Assembly (NCBI GenBank): GCA_035279525.1
Contig: DATEHQ010000182.1
Location: 9,058 to 73,057, forward strand
Origin: DATEHQ01 sp035279525
GTDB lineage: Bacteria > Chloroflexota > Dormibacteria > Dormibacterales > Dormibacteraceae
Length of the DNA: 64,000 nt
Direction: 5' to 3'
Every line of letters starts with the position of its first letter. Within the stretch, counting starts at the first letter, position 1. A program made the translations under genes and the position numbers. Below, piece by piece: positions 34,066 to 41,967 of this stretch. Under the pieces are notes generated by a model. It had not been told where the DNA came from, did no database searches, and saw nothing but the letters and a program-made list of their open reading frames with translations.

Positions 34066-34896
34066 GTGGCCAAGAACCAGGTTCGCGAATTGCTGCGCGC
34101 CCGCCCGAGCGACGGGCGATTTCGGATGGCGGACGTCGACCCGGATTCGACGCCCGGCCTGAAGAGCCGCAAGCGCGCGCAGAGGGACCTCGCCCGGCAC
34201 AAGGCCAAGCTCTTCGACCTCCAGGAGCGCCTCTACGCGGAGAAGAAGCGCTCGCTCCTGGTCGTGCTCCAGGGAATGGACGGCAGCGGCAAGGACGGGA
34301 CGATCACTCACGTGATCGGGAACCTGAACCCCCAGGGCGTCAGCATCGCGGCCTTCAAGGCGCCGACGCCTGAGGAGCGCCGGCATGGATTCCTCTGGCG
34401 AATCCGCCGGCGGCTGCCCGATCCGGGGTTCGTCGGAATCTTCAACCGATCTCACTACGAGGACGTCCTCATCGCGCGTGTGCACAGCCTCGCCCCGCCG
34501 CAGGTGATCGAGCGGCGCTACGCCATCATCAACCAGTTTGAAAAGAAGCTCGTCCGTTCCGGCACCAGGATCGTCAAGGTCTGCCTCGACATCTCCTACC
34601 AGGAGCAGCGCGCCCGATTCCTGGCGCGCCTGAAGGACCCGGACAAGAGGTGGAAGTTCTCCGAGCACGACATCGACGAGCGCGCCTACTGGGACGACTA
34701 CATGAGCGCGTACAGCACCGCCATCACGAGATGCTCGACCACGTGGGCGCCCTGGTACGTGGTGCCGGCCAACGACAAGGACTACCGCAACTGGGCGGTG
34801 GCACGAATCCTGGTCGAGACCTTCGAGGAGCTGAACCCGCAGTACCCGCGGCCGAAGCTGGACATCGCCCGCCTCGAGAAGCGGCTGCTCGCCTGA
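34066..34896 (+). CDS. ppk2: Polyphosphate kinase 2 family protein
   Basis: PPK2 enzymes use polyphosphate to phosphorylate AMP, ADP or GDP, or run the reverse. The 276-residue protein has the Walker A-like VVLQGMDGSGKDGTI. The PPK2 signature FNRSHYEDVLIARVH and lid residues follow, then WKFSEHDIDERAYWDDYM and WYVVPANDKDYRNWAVARI. Both length and motifs fit the single-domain class. Translation starts at GTG 34066, 7 nt after TACACT, so it is probably leaderless. The minisatellite ends only 14 bp upstream, so the promoter abuts the repeats. Confidence 0.94.
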   Translation: MAKNQVRELLRARPSDGRFRMADVDPDSTPGLKSRKRAQRDLARHKAKLFDLQERLYAEKKRSLLVVLQGMDGSGKDGTITHVIGNLNPQGVSIAAFKAPTPEERRHGFLWRIRRRLPDPGFVGIFNRSHYEDVLIARVHSLAPPQVIERRYAIINQFEKKLVRSGTRIVKVCLDISYQEQRARFLARLKDPDKRWKFSEHDIDERAYWDDYMSAYSTAITRCSTTWAPWYVVPANDKDYRNWAVARILVETFEELNPQYPRPKLDIARLEKRLLA

Positions 34897-34986
34897 TCCG
34901 CGGGGTGCCGGCTGCAGCCTGCCAACTGCAGGTTTGATACGTTAAAGAACCGCTAAGAAATTCGCTGGCTTGAGGGAGAAGCTGAA

Positions 34987-36186
34987 ATGAGGCGCATCCG
35001 GCTGGTTGCATTTGTGGCGGCGGCGCTGGTCGTCGCGGCCTGCGGATCCACCGGTGGCGGTGGCGGCGGCAGTTCCTACTCGGGCAAGACGATCAAGCTC
35101 GGCGCGATCCTTTCGATCACCGGCGCGGGCGGCGTGTACGGTCCGCAGAGCCGCGACGGAATGATGCTGGCCGTCAAGCAGATCAACAGCTCCGGTGGCG
35201 TCAACGGAGCCACGATCGACCTGACGGTGCTGGACGACACTTCTGACAAGCCCACGTCGTCGGCGAAGGCACAGACGCTCATCCAGTCCAACCAGGTCCT
35301 CGCCCTCCTCGGCCCGACGCTCTCCAACTCAGCGGTCGGTGTGCACCCGCTGGCCGAGAGCCTGAAGACGCCGATCCTGGCGGTGAGCACCACCGGAATC
35401 AACATCGTCCCCGACTGCAACTTCCCCGACACCACACCGTGCAAATACGTGTTCCGGGACAGCCTGGGCGAGCAGACCGCGATTCCGGACAACATCATGT
35501 CCTACGCCGCTGACAAGCACCCCGCGACGGGCGTGCTGCTGGTGGCGCAGGACGACAAGTTCTCGAGCGACGGCGGGACGATCGTTCAGAACACTGTCGC
35601 GAAGTACGGAATCAACCTGCTCAAGACCGTGAAGTTCAGCAAAACCGCGGCGGACCTGTCGCCGTATGTGACCCAGGCCGTCGGCCTCCACCCCGACGTG
35701 ATCTTCATCACGTCGCTGGGCAACATTCCGTCCAAGATCATGACCGAGGCCCGCGCGCAGGGCTTCACGGGCCAGTTTCTCGGCGGCAACGGGTTCAACA
35801 CCGCGGCCGTGTCGAAGGCCGCGGGTCAGGCCGGCATGGGCGCCCGCAGCGCCAGCGCCTGGTACCTCGGCAACACGTTTCCGTCCAACGCGGACTTCGT
35901 CCAGGCTTTCCGCACCCAGTACGGCCACGACCCCGACCAGTTCGCGGCCCAGGGTTACGCGGGGATCAAGATCATCGCCGACTCGGCCAAGCGCGCCGGC
36001 CTTACCTTCAGCGACCTCCCCGGCGACCGGGACAAGCTCAGGGCGGCGATGGAGACGGTCAACATCCAGACTCCGCTGGGCCCTTTCCAGTTCACGAGCA
36101 CTCACGACGTCCGGCAGACGGTCTGGGTGATCGCGATGGACGGTCAGGGCGGGTTCACGCTCGTCCACCAGATCAACCCGAGTTGA
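34987..36186 (+). CDS. livK: Branched-chain amino acid ABC transporter substrate-binding lipoprotein
   Basis: The 399-residue lipoprotein (lipobox VVAAC) carries a Gly/Ser-rich tether and a periplasmic-binding-protein type I fold: KLGAILSITGAGGVYGPQSR, VLALLGPTLSNSAV, FRDSLGEQTAIP and AAQGYAGIKIIADSAKRAG. It captures branched-chain or other hydrophobic amino acids, or related ligands such as amides. GGGAG precedes the ATG at 34987. It heads the livK-H-M-GF operon; the gap to livH is 52 nt. Confidence 0.9.
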   Translation: MRRIRLVAFVAAALVVAACGSTGGGGGGSSYSGKTIKLGAILSITGAGGVYGPQSRDGMMLAVKQINSSGGVNGATIDLTVLDDTSDKPTSSAKAQTLIQSNQVLALLGPTLSNSAVGVHPLAESLKTPILAVSTTGINIVPDCNFPDTTPCKYVFRDSLGEQTAIPDNIMSYAADKHPATGVLLVAQDDKFSSDGGTIVQNTVAKYGINLLKTVKFSKTAADLSPYVTQAVGLHPDVIFITSLGNIPSKIMTEARAQGFTGQFLGGNGFNTAAVSKAAGQAGMGARSASAWYLGNTFPSNADFVQAFRTQYGHDPDQFAAQGYAGIKIIADSAKRAGLTFSDLPGDRDKLRAAMETVNIQTPLGPFQFTSTHDVRQTVWVIAMDGQGGFTLVHQINPS

Positions 36187-36238
36187 TGGGACGGGGGGAC
36201 CAAAACGGTCCCCCCACACTCGATGACGTGAGGCGCTG

Positions 36239-37153
36239 ATGGACCAGCAGCTCCTCAACGCGATTTTCATCGGATCCATCTACGCGCTCTTCGCGGTCGG
36301 CTACACGCTCGTCTTCGGCATCCTCGACATCCTCAACCTCGCGCACAGCGCGGTGTTCATGCTCGGAGCGGCGGTTGCGTACACCCTGGTGGTGAACCAC
36401 GGCCAGTCCTTCTGGGTCGCGTGCGCCGTCGCGATCGTGGTGTCCGCGCTCATGGGCCTCGTGATCGAGCACCTTTGCCTCCGGCCGCTGCGCCGCCGGC
36501 GGGCGCCGCCGATCACCGCCCTCATCTCCACGATCGGGCTGGCGTTGATCATCGTCGCGGCGATCGAGCAGGGCCAGCAGGGCTCGTTCTTCGCCTGGCT
36601 GTGGGTCGACGGCCCAAACTCGGTCGCCTTCCCAGCGGGCACGGTGCCGAACCCGACGTGGCACGTCGGTGACCTGACACTCGAGGCGAGCAAGGTTGCG
36701 ATCATTCCGCTTTCCATCGTCCTGATGCTCGTGCTCGGCTATGTGATGCGCTACACGCAGGTCGGGCGAGGGCTGCGCGCCGTGGCCGAGAACCCACGGG
36801 CCGCCCGACTCATGGGCGTCGACGTCGATCGGATGATCTCGCTCACCCTGATCATCTCGTCTGCGCTCGGCGGCCTGGCGGGCATCCTCTTCGGTCTTGC
36901 CCTCGGCGACATCAGCCCGTACATCGGGCGTGACAACGTCGAAGTGCGCGGGCTCGCGGTGATCGTGCTCGGTGGCATGGGCAGCATCCCGGGCGCCGTG
37001 ATCGGCGGGTACCTCCTCGGTCTGATCGAGGTGTTGGCCCTCGTCACCCTGGGCAGCAGCGTGCAGGGCGGCATCGCCTTCGCCGCACTTTTCCTGATGC
37101 TCGTCCTCCGGCCGCAGGGCCTGTTCGGCACCCGCCTGCGCGAGCGGATTTGA
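36239..37153 (+). CDS. livH: Branched-chain amino acid ABC transporter permease LivH
   Basis: This 304-residue permease has about eight hydrophobic helices. LivH-family segments include GSIYALFAVGYTLVFGILDI, NLAHSAVFMLGAAVAY, RGLRAVAENPRAARLMGVDV (coupling loop to the ATPase) and VRGLAVIVLGGMGSIPGAVI. livM follows after 14 nt. Confidence 0.93.
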   Translation: MDQQLLNAIFIGSIYALFAVGYTLVFGILDILNLAHSAVFMLGAAVAYTLVVNHGQSFWVACAVAIVVSALMGLVIEHLCLRPLRRRRAPPITALISTIGLALIIVAAIEQGQQGSFFAWLWVDGPNSVAFPAGTVPNPTWHVGDLTLEASKVAIIPLSIVLMLVLGYVMRYTQVGRGLRAVAENPRAARLMGVDVDRMISLTLIISSALGGLAGILFGLALGDISPYIGRDNVEVRGLAVIVLGGMGSIPGAVIGGYLLGLIEVLALVTLGSSVQGGIAFAALFLMLVLRPQGLFGTRLRERI

Positions 37154-37167
37154 GCGAGCGCGCGTAG

Positions 37168-38085
37168 GTGGACTTCTTCATCCAGCTGTTCAGCGACCCG
37201 GTGGGTTTCTGGAACTCGCACACCCTGCTGATCGCGCAGATCGGGATCAATGGCATCCTCGCGACGTCCATGTTCCTGGTCCTCTATTCAGGCCAGCTCT
37301 CCCTGGCGGCGCCCGGGTTCATGGCCGTCGGGGCGTACACGTCGGTCTTGATGAGCCTCTACTGGCACACTCCGCTGGCCCTGGACATCGCGGCCGGTGT
37401 GCTGCTCGCGGGTGCTGTGGGTGTGCTGGTCGGGCTGCCGGTGCTGCGACTCCGTGGCGTTTTTCTGGCCATCGCGACGATCGGCTTCATCGAAGCGCTG
37501 CGACTTGGGGTGATCCTCAATGTGCCGATCACCGGCGGAGGACTGGGCTTGAAAAACCCCGGCGCGGATCCACTTGGCGGGATCTATCCCATCCTGATCG
37601 CGCTGGTGGTGGTCATCTTCGTCGTGTGGCGCCTCACCAAGGGCCGGCTCGGCCAGGCCTGGGCGGCCATCAGGCAGGACGAGATCGCCGCCCTGAGCCA
37701 GGGCATCGACGCTTCGCGCTACAAGATGATCGCTTTCGTGCTCAGCGCGATGATCGCGGCTTTCGGCGGAGCCCTGGAGGCGCACCTGAACTTTTTCGTC
37801 GACCCGGGCGACACGCAGTACGGCGTCACGCGCGCGGTCCAGATCCTGACCTTCGCCGTGCTCGGCGGCAGCGGGTTCGTGCTCGGCCCGGTCGTCGGCG
37901 CGCTGCTGATCACCCTCCTGCCATGGATCTTCCAGGGCGCAGGCGTCTACATCAACGTGCTCGCGGGCGCCTTCCTGATCGCGGTGATCGTGTTCCGCCC
38001 GCAGGGCATCGTCGGCCGGGGTGGCCTGGCCATCGTGCGCCCGGCATGGTGGCCTCGGCGAGCGCATGCTCCTTCGCCTGGATGA
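37168..38085 (+). CDS. livM: Branched-chain amino acid ABC transporter permease LivM
   Basis: The second permease subunit has 305 residues and about nine hydrophobic helices. Typical segments are LYSGQLSLAAPGFMAVGAY, LGLKNPGADPLGG, RLGQAWAAIRQDEIAALSQG (coupling loop) and FAVLGGSGFVLGPVVGA. The start is GTG 37168. The fused ATPase gene begins 20 nt before its stop, so the two are translationally coupled. Confidence 0.93.
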   Translation: MDFFIQLFSDPVGFWNSHTLLIAQIGINGILATSMFLVLYSGQLSLAAPGFMAVGAYTSVLMSLYWHTPLALDIAAGVLLAGAVGVLVGLPVLRLRGVFLAIATIGFIEALRLGVILNVPITGGGLGLKNPGADPLGGIYPILIALVVVIFVVWRLTKGRLGQAWAAIRQDEIAALSQGIDASRYKMIAFVLSAMIAAFGGALEAHLNFFVDPGDTQYGVTRAVQILTFAVLGGSGFVLGPVVGALLITLLPWIFQGAGVYINVLAGAFLIAVIVFRPQGIVGRGGLAIVRPAWWPRRAHAPSPG

Positions 38086-39634
38086 CCTCCGGCGCCACTT
38101 CGGCGGCGTGCATGCCGTCGACGGAGTGTCGCTGGAGGTCGAACAGGGGTCGATCTACGGCCTGATCGGACCCAACGGTGCGGGCAAGACCACCCTCGTC
38201 AACGTGGTCACGGGCTACGTGCCGCACCAGTCGGGCCATGCGTGGATCGGGTCCGACGAGCTGACCGGTTTGCGCCCCTACCGCATCGCCGCGCTGGGTG
38301 TGGCCCGGACCTTTCAGAACATCCGGCTCTTCAAGGACCTGACGGCGGTCGAGAACGTGATGATCGGCATGCACACGCGACGCCGCGACGACACCCTGGC
38401 GCAGCTCGCCACCCTTCCGGTGTTCCGGCGCGACCGCCGCGGCCGCGTGAACGAGGTGCGCCGGCTCATGGAATCGGTCGGGCTCGCGGCTCGTGATATC
38501 GGCGAGCGCGCCGCGGGGACACTTCCCTACGGCGACCAGCGCCGCCTCGAGATCGCTCGCGCATTGGCACTGCAGCCCAAGCTCCTGATCCTCGACGAGC
38601 CGGCCGCGGGCATGAACCCGTCCGAGAAGCAAGGCATCCGCGAGCTGATCGAGCGCCTCAACGCGGAAGGCCTGACCATCCTCCTCATCGACCACGACAT
38701 GCGCCTGGTCATGGGCGTGTGCCGGCGCGTGGCCGTGCTCAACTTCGGTCGCAAGATCGCGGACGGGACCCCGGAGGAGGTCTCCACCGATGCCGGTGTG
38801 ATCAAGGCCTACCTTGGTTCGGGCGGAGAGCGCGAGGTGCACAGCGCGCCAGGCGCGAGCGCGGTGGACGAAGCCCCGGTCATGGCGACCGGTGCTTCGC
38901 GACGCGGAGCGACCGGTCCGCACGACGCGATCCTCGAAGTGCGCGACCTGTCAGTCAGCTATGGCGCCGTCAATGCCGTACGTGGCGTGTCACTTCGCGT
39001 GGCCAGGGGCGAGGTCGTGGCGCTGATTGGCGCCAACGGAGCGGGCAAGTCGACGGTCCTCAACGCGCTGTCAGGGTTGATCAGGCCGACGTCGGGGTCG
39101 GCGGTGTTCGATGGGCTGGACCTCACCGCGGCCAAGGCGTCGAGCATCGTGCGGCACGGCCTGGTCCAGGTGCCCGAGGGACGCGAGATCCTCGCCCGTC
39201 AGACCGTGCTCGAGAACCTCGAGCTGGCGACCTGGGCCCGCCGTGATGGTGCCGCCGCAAGGGCTGAGGTGGAGGCCGTGATGAAGCGGTTTCCGATCCT
39301 CGGCGAGCGGAGGGGACTCCTCGCCGCGACGCTGTCCGGCGGTGAGCAGCAGATGCTGGCCATCGCGCGAGGCGTGCTGGCCAGGCCGAGGCTGCTGCTG
39401 CTCGACGAGCCGTCGCTCGGGCTGGCACCGCAGATGGTCGACGAGGTGTTCCGGGTCATCGACGAGATCCACAAGGACGGGACGACCATCCTGCTCGTCG
39501 AGCAGAACGCGCTGCGGGCGCTGGCCATCGCGGACCGCGCGTACGTGCTCGAGACAGGGCAGATCCAGCTCACCGGGACCGGAGACGAGCTGCTGCACAA
39601 CCCCGCCGTGAGAAGGGCGTACCTGGGCGGATAA
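38066..39634 (+). CDS. livGF: Fused LivG-LivF ATP-binding protein
   Basis: A single 522-residue protein carries both ATPase subunits that are usually separate. The first half (about 1-240) is LivG-like: GPNGAGKTTLVNVVTGYVPH, signature LPYGDQRRLEIARALAL, LILDEPAAGMNP and LLIDHDM. An Ala/Ser-rich linker (about 245-285) joins it to a LivF-like half: GANGAGKSTVLNALSGLIRP, QVPEGREILARQTVLENLEL, LSGGEQQMLAIARGVLARPR, LLLLDEPSLGLAPQMV. Both nucleotide sites look intact. ATG 38066 lies inside livM. A strong terminator follows at 39680. Confidence 0.93.
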   Translation: MLLRLDDLRRHFGGVHAVDGVSLEVEQGSIYGLIGPNGAGKTTLVNVVTGYVPHQSGHAWIGSDELTGLRPYRIAALGVARTFQNIRLFKDLTAVENVMIGMHTRRRDDTLAQLATLPVFRRDRRGRVNEVRRLMESVGLAARDIGERAAGTLPYGDQRRLEIARALALQPKLLILDEPAAGMNPSEKQGIRELIERLNAEGLTILLIDHDMRLVMGVCRRVAVLNFGRKIADGTPEEVSTDAGVIKAYLGSGGEREVHSAPGASAVDEAPVMATGASRRGATGPHDAILEVRDLSVSYGAVNAVRGVSLRVARGEVVALIGANGAGKSTVLNALSGLIRPTSGSAVFDGLDLTAAKASSIVRHGLVQVPEGREILARQTVLENLELATWARRDGAAARAEVEAVMKRFPILGERRGLLAATLSGGEQQMLAIARGVLARPRLLLLDEPSLGLAPQMVDEVFRVIDEIHKDGTTILLVEQNALRALAIADRAYVLETGQIQLTGTGDELLHNPAVRRAYLGG

Positions 39635-39679
39635 AGGCTCAGCTCGGAGCTCCCTTCGTTCTGCTGACAGAAAGGGAAC

Positions 39680-39716
39680 AAAAAAAGCCCGGGTCCGAAG
39701 ACCCGGGCTCTTTTCT
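39680..39716. terminator. Bidirectional intrinsic terminator between livGF and csp
   Basis: GCCCGGGT and ACCCGGGC form a perfect 8-bp stem (39687-39708) with a 6-nt loop. T4 follows on the plus strand and T7 on the minus strand. It can terminate both convergent transcripts. Confidence 0.93.
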
Positions 39717-39727
39717 GGTCTCTGAAA

Positions 39728-39925
39728 TTACAGAGTGCGGACGCTCTTGGCGCGGGGGCCCTTCGGGCTCGCCTCGACCTCGAACGAAACCTTCTCGCCA
39801 CCCTGGAGGCTATCGAAGTCGCCCTCGGTGCCGCTGCGGTGGAAGAAGAATTCCTTACCGTCCTCGGCCGCGATGAAGCCGAAGCCGCGGTCCGAAACCA
39901 GTTTCTTGATGGTGCCTGTAGGCAT
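39728..39925 (-). CDS. csp: Cold-shock domain protein
   Basis: This 65-residue single CSD protein binds single-stranded RNA/DNA and keeps mRNA unfolded. The opening MPTGTIKKLVSDRGFGFI contains RNP1 (GFGFI), and RNP2 reads FFFH. FEVEASPKGPRAKSVRTL ends the domain. ATG 39925 is chosen because GGAG lies 6 nt upstream; the ATG at 39931 would be too close to it. A 5' leader of roughly 100 nt with a hairpin precedes the gene, as is common for cspA-type genes. Confidence 0.95.
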   Translation of the reverse strand: MPTGTIKKLVSDRGFGFIAAEDGKEFFFHRSGTEGDFDSLQGGEKVSFEVEASPKGPRAKSVRTL

Positions 39926-40033
39926 TTCCATCTCCTATGTCTCTCGAACTCAAGGCCAACTCAACTAGCGGGCCTGTTCGAGAAACTGGAGCCTGCAGAG
40001 AGCGCCGGCGCTTCGCCGGCTACAGGGAGTATA
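39926..40033 (-). promoter_or_regulatory. csp promoter and structured 5' leader
   Basis: On the minus strand a TATACT -10 box lies at 40033-40028. The predicted leader then contains a perfect 7-bp hairpin, GCCGGCG and CGCCGGC (40004-40020), with a 3-nt loop. The rest runs unstructured to the GGAG site. Long structured leaders control cold-shock mRNAs post-transcriptionally. The hairpin could instead mark the end of the typA transcript, whose stop is at 40066. Confidence 0.5.
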
Positions 40034-40065
40034 CCCGGAACGGCCAAGACCTATTCCCCACCGTT

Positions 40066-41937
40066 TTACCCCACCAGTTCCGAGGCTTTGCCGTGAACTC
40101 GCGGGGACCCCTGAACCGCGAGCCTCCTGGCCCGGGATTGGTCGACCTCCGTCAGGTGCCGTTTGCGCAGGCGAAGGTGCTTCGGTGTGACCTCGAGCAG
40201 CTCGTCGTCGGCGAGGAAATCGAGGGACTGCTCGAGGCTCAGCCGCGACGCCGGCGTGAGACGGACCGAGATGTCGGATGTCGAGGACCGGATGTTGGAC
40301 TGCTTCTTTTCGCGGCACACGTTGACGCGGATGTCGCCAGGCCGCTTCTGGATGCCGACGATCATGCCCTCGTACACCTCTTCACCCGGCTCGATGAAGG
40401 TCGTCCCGCGTTCCTGCGCGCCCGCGAGACCGAAGGCCAGCGACTTCCCGGCCGACGAGGCGGTGAGGGCGCCGTTGCGCTGCTCGCGGAACTCCCCCGC
40501 CCACGGCCGGTAACCGATGCCGATCGAGCCCATGAGCCCGTTGCCCGCCGTCAGGGTGAGGAACGCGTTCCGGAAACCGATCAGGCCGCGCGTCGGTATC
40601 AGGTACTCGAGTCGCACGCCGCCGCGTTTGTCGTACACGATCTCGATCATCTCGCCGCGTCGCTTGCCGAGCGCTTCCGTCACCCCGCCGAGGTATTCCT
40701 CGCGCACGTCGACCGTGAGGCGCTCGACCGGCTCCATGCGCTGGCCGTTGATCACCTTGACGATCGCCTCCGGCCGCGAGACTTCGAACTCGTAACCCTC
40801 GCGGCGCATGGTCTCGATCAGCACCGCGAGGTGAAGCTCGCCCCGGCCGCTGACCAGGAACCGCTCCGCGGCATCCGTGTCCTCCACGTGCAGACCCAGA
40901 TTCGTGTCGAGCTCCTTGTAGAGGCGCGCGCGGAGCTGTCGCGTGGTGGAGAACTTGCCTTCGCGTCCTGTGAAAGGCGCGGTGTTGACGCCGAAGGTCA
41001 TGCGCACCGTGGGCTCGTCGATCTCGATCCGCGGCAGGGGGTCGGGGGACTCCGGATCCGCAAGAGTGTCGCCGATCGCGATCTCCTCGAGACCGGTCAG
41101 CAGGGCGATATCGCCGGCGCTGGCTGCCGGCACCGGTACCCGGTCCAGCCCCCGATAGAGGAGGACCTGGACCACCCGGACGCGCCGGGCATCTCCTCCG
41201 GCGCCGAGCACCGCGACCACGTCGCCGGGCTGCACGCTGCCGCGGCTGATGCGCCCGATCGCCATCGTGCCGGTGTAGTCGTCGTAGGCGCGGTTCGCGA
41301 CCAGCATCTGGAAGCCGCCTTCCTGGGCGACCGGCGCGGGAACGTGCTCGATGATCGTCTTGAACAGCGGTTCGAGGTCCGGCGACAGGTCGGCCGGGTC
41401 CATGCCCGCGCGGCCTTGCTTGGCGATCGCGTACACCACGGGCGCCTCGAGCTGGTCGGCGTCCTCGGCGAGCTCGAGGAAAAGGTCGTGGACCTTGTCC
41501 AGCGCCGCCTTGGGGTCGGCGTTGGCGCGGTCGACCTTGTTGATCACGACGACGATCCTCAGCCCGACCTCGAACGCCTTGCGCAGGACAAAGCGCGTCT
41601 GGGGCATCGGCCCCTCGGCCGCGTCGACAAGCAAGAGGCAGCCGTCCGCCATGTTCAGGACCCGCTCGACCTCGCCACCGAAATCGGCGTGGCCCGGAGT
41701 GTCGATGATGTTGATCGTCACGTCGCCGTGTCGGATCGACGTGTTCTTGGCCAGGATCGTGATTCCCTTCTCACGCTCGAGGTCGTTGGTGTCCATGATC
41801 AGCGAACCGACCTCCTGGTTCTCCCGGAACGTGTGGCTCTGCTTGAGCAGCGCGTCGACCAGGGTGGTCTTGCCGTGGTCTACGTGCGCGATGATCGCTA
41901 CGTTTCGGATGTCGTGCCTGAGGTTGGCCATGGTCAT
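40066..41937 (-). CDS. typA: Ribosome-associated GTPase TypA/BipA
   Basis: The 623-residue translational GTPase acts in ribosome assembly and stress adaptation. It shows G1 AHVDHGKTTLVDAL, G2 region DLEREKGITI, G3 DTPGHADFGGEVERVL, G4 NKVD, then the BipA-specific domains (TFGVNTAPFTGREGKF, YLIPTRGLIGFRN, GGVTEALGKRRGEMIEI). The length is typical. Start choices are GTG 41946, ATG 41937 or ATG 41931. A TATATT box at 41957-41952 supports a short or absent leader. The promoter region is shared with the divergent DUF2207 gene, whose start is only 30 bp away. Confidence 0.95.
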   Translation of the reverse strand: MTMANLRHDIRNVAIIAHVDHGKTTLVDALLKQSHTFRENQEVGSLIMDTNDLEREKGITILAKNTSIRHGDVTINIIDTPGHADFGGEVERVLNMADGCLLLVDAAEGPMPQTRFVLRKAFEVGLRIVVVINKVDRANADPKAALDKVHDLFLELAEDADQLEAPVVYAIAKQGRAGMDPADLSPDLEPLFKTIIEHVPAPVAQEGGFQMLVANRAYDDYTGTMAIGRISRGSVQPGDVVAVLGAGGDARRVRVVQVLLYRGLDRVPVPAASAGDIALLTGLEEIAIGDTLADPESPDPLPRIEIDEPTVRMTFGVNTAPFTGREGKFSTTRQLRARLYKELDTNLGLHVEDTDAAERFLVSGRGELHLAVLIETMRREGYEFEVSRPEAIVKVINGQRMEPVERLTVDVREEYLGGVTEALGKRRGEMIEIVYDKRGGVRLEYLIPTRGLIGFRNAFLTLTAGNGLMGSIGIGYRPWAGEFREQRNGALTASSAGKSLAFGLAGAQERGTTFIEPGEEVYEGMIVGIQKRPGDIRVNVCREKKQSNIRSSTSDISVRLTPASRLSLEQSLDFLADDELLEVTPKHLRLRKRHLTEVDQSRARRLAVQGSPRVHGKASELVG

Positions 41938-41967
41938 GGTCGGCACACGGCAATATACGTGGCGCGC

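Noticed and set aside
33663..34668. Repeat-protein ORFs on the minus strand
   Set aside because: The peptides simply translate the minisatellite and extend antisense into ppk2; no RBS or known family.
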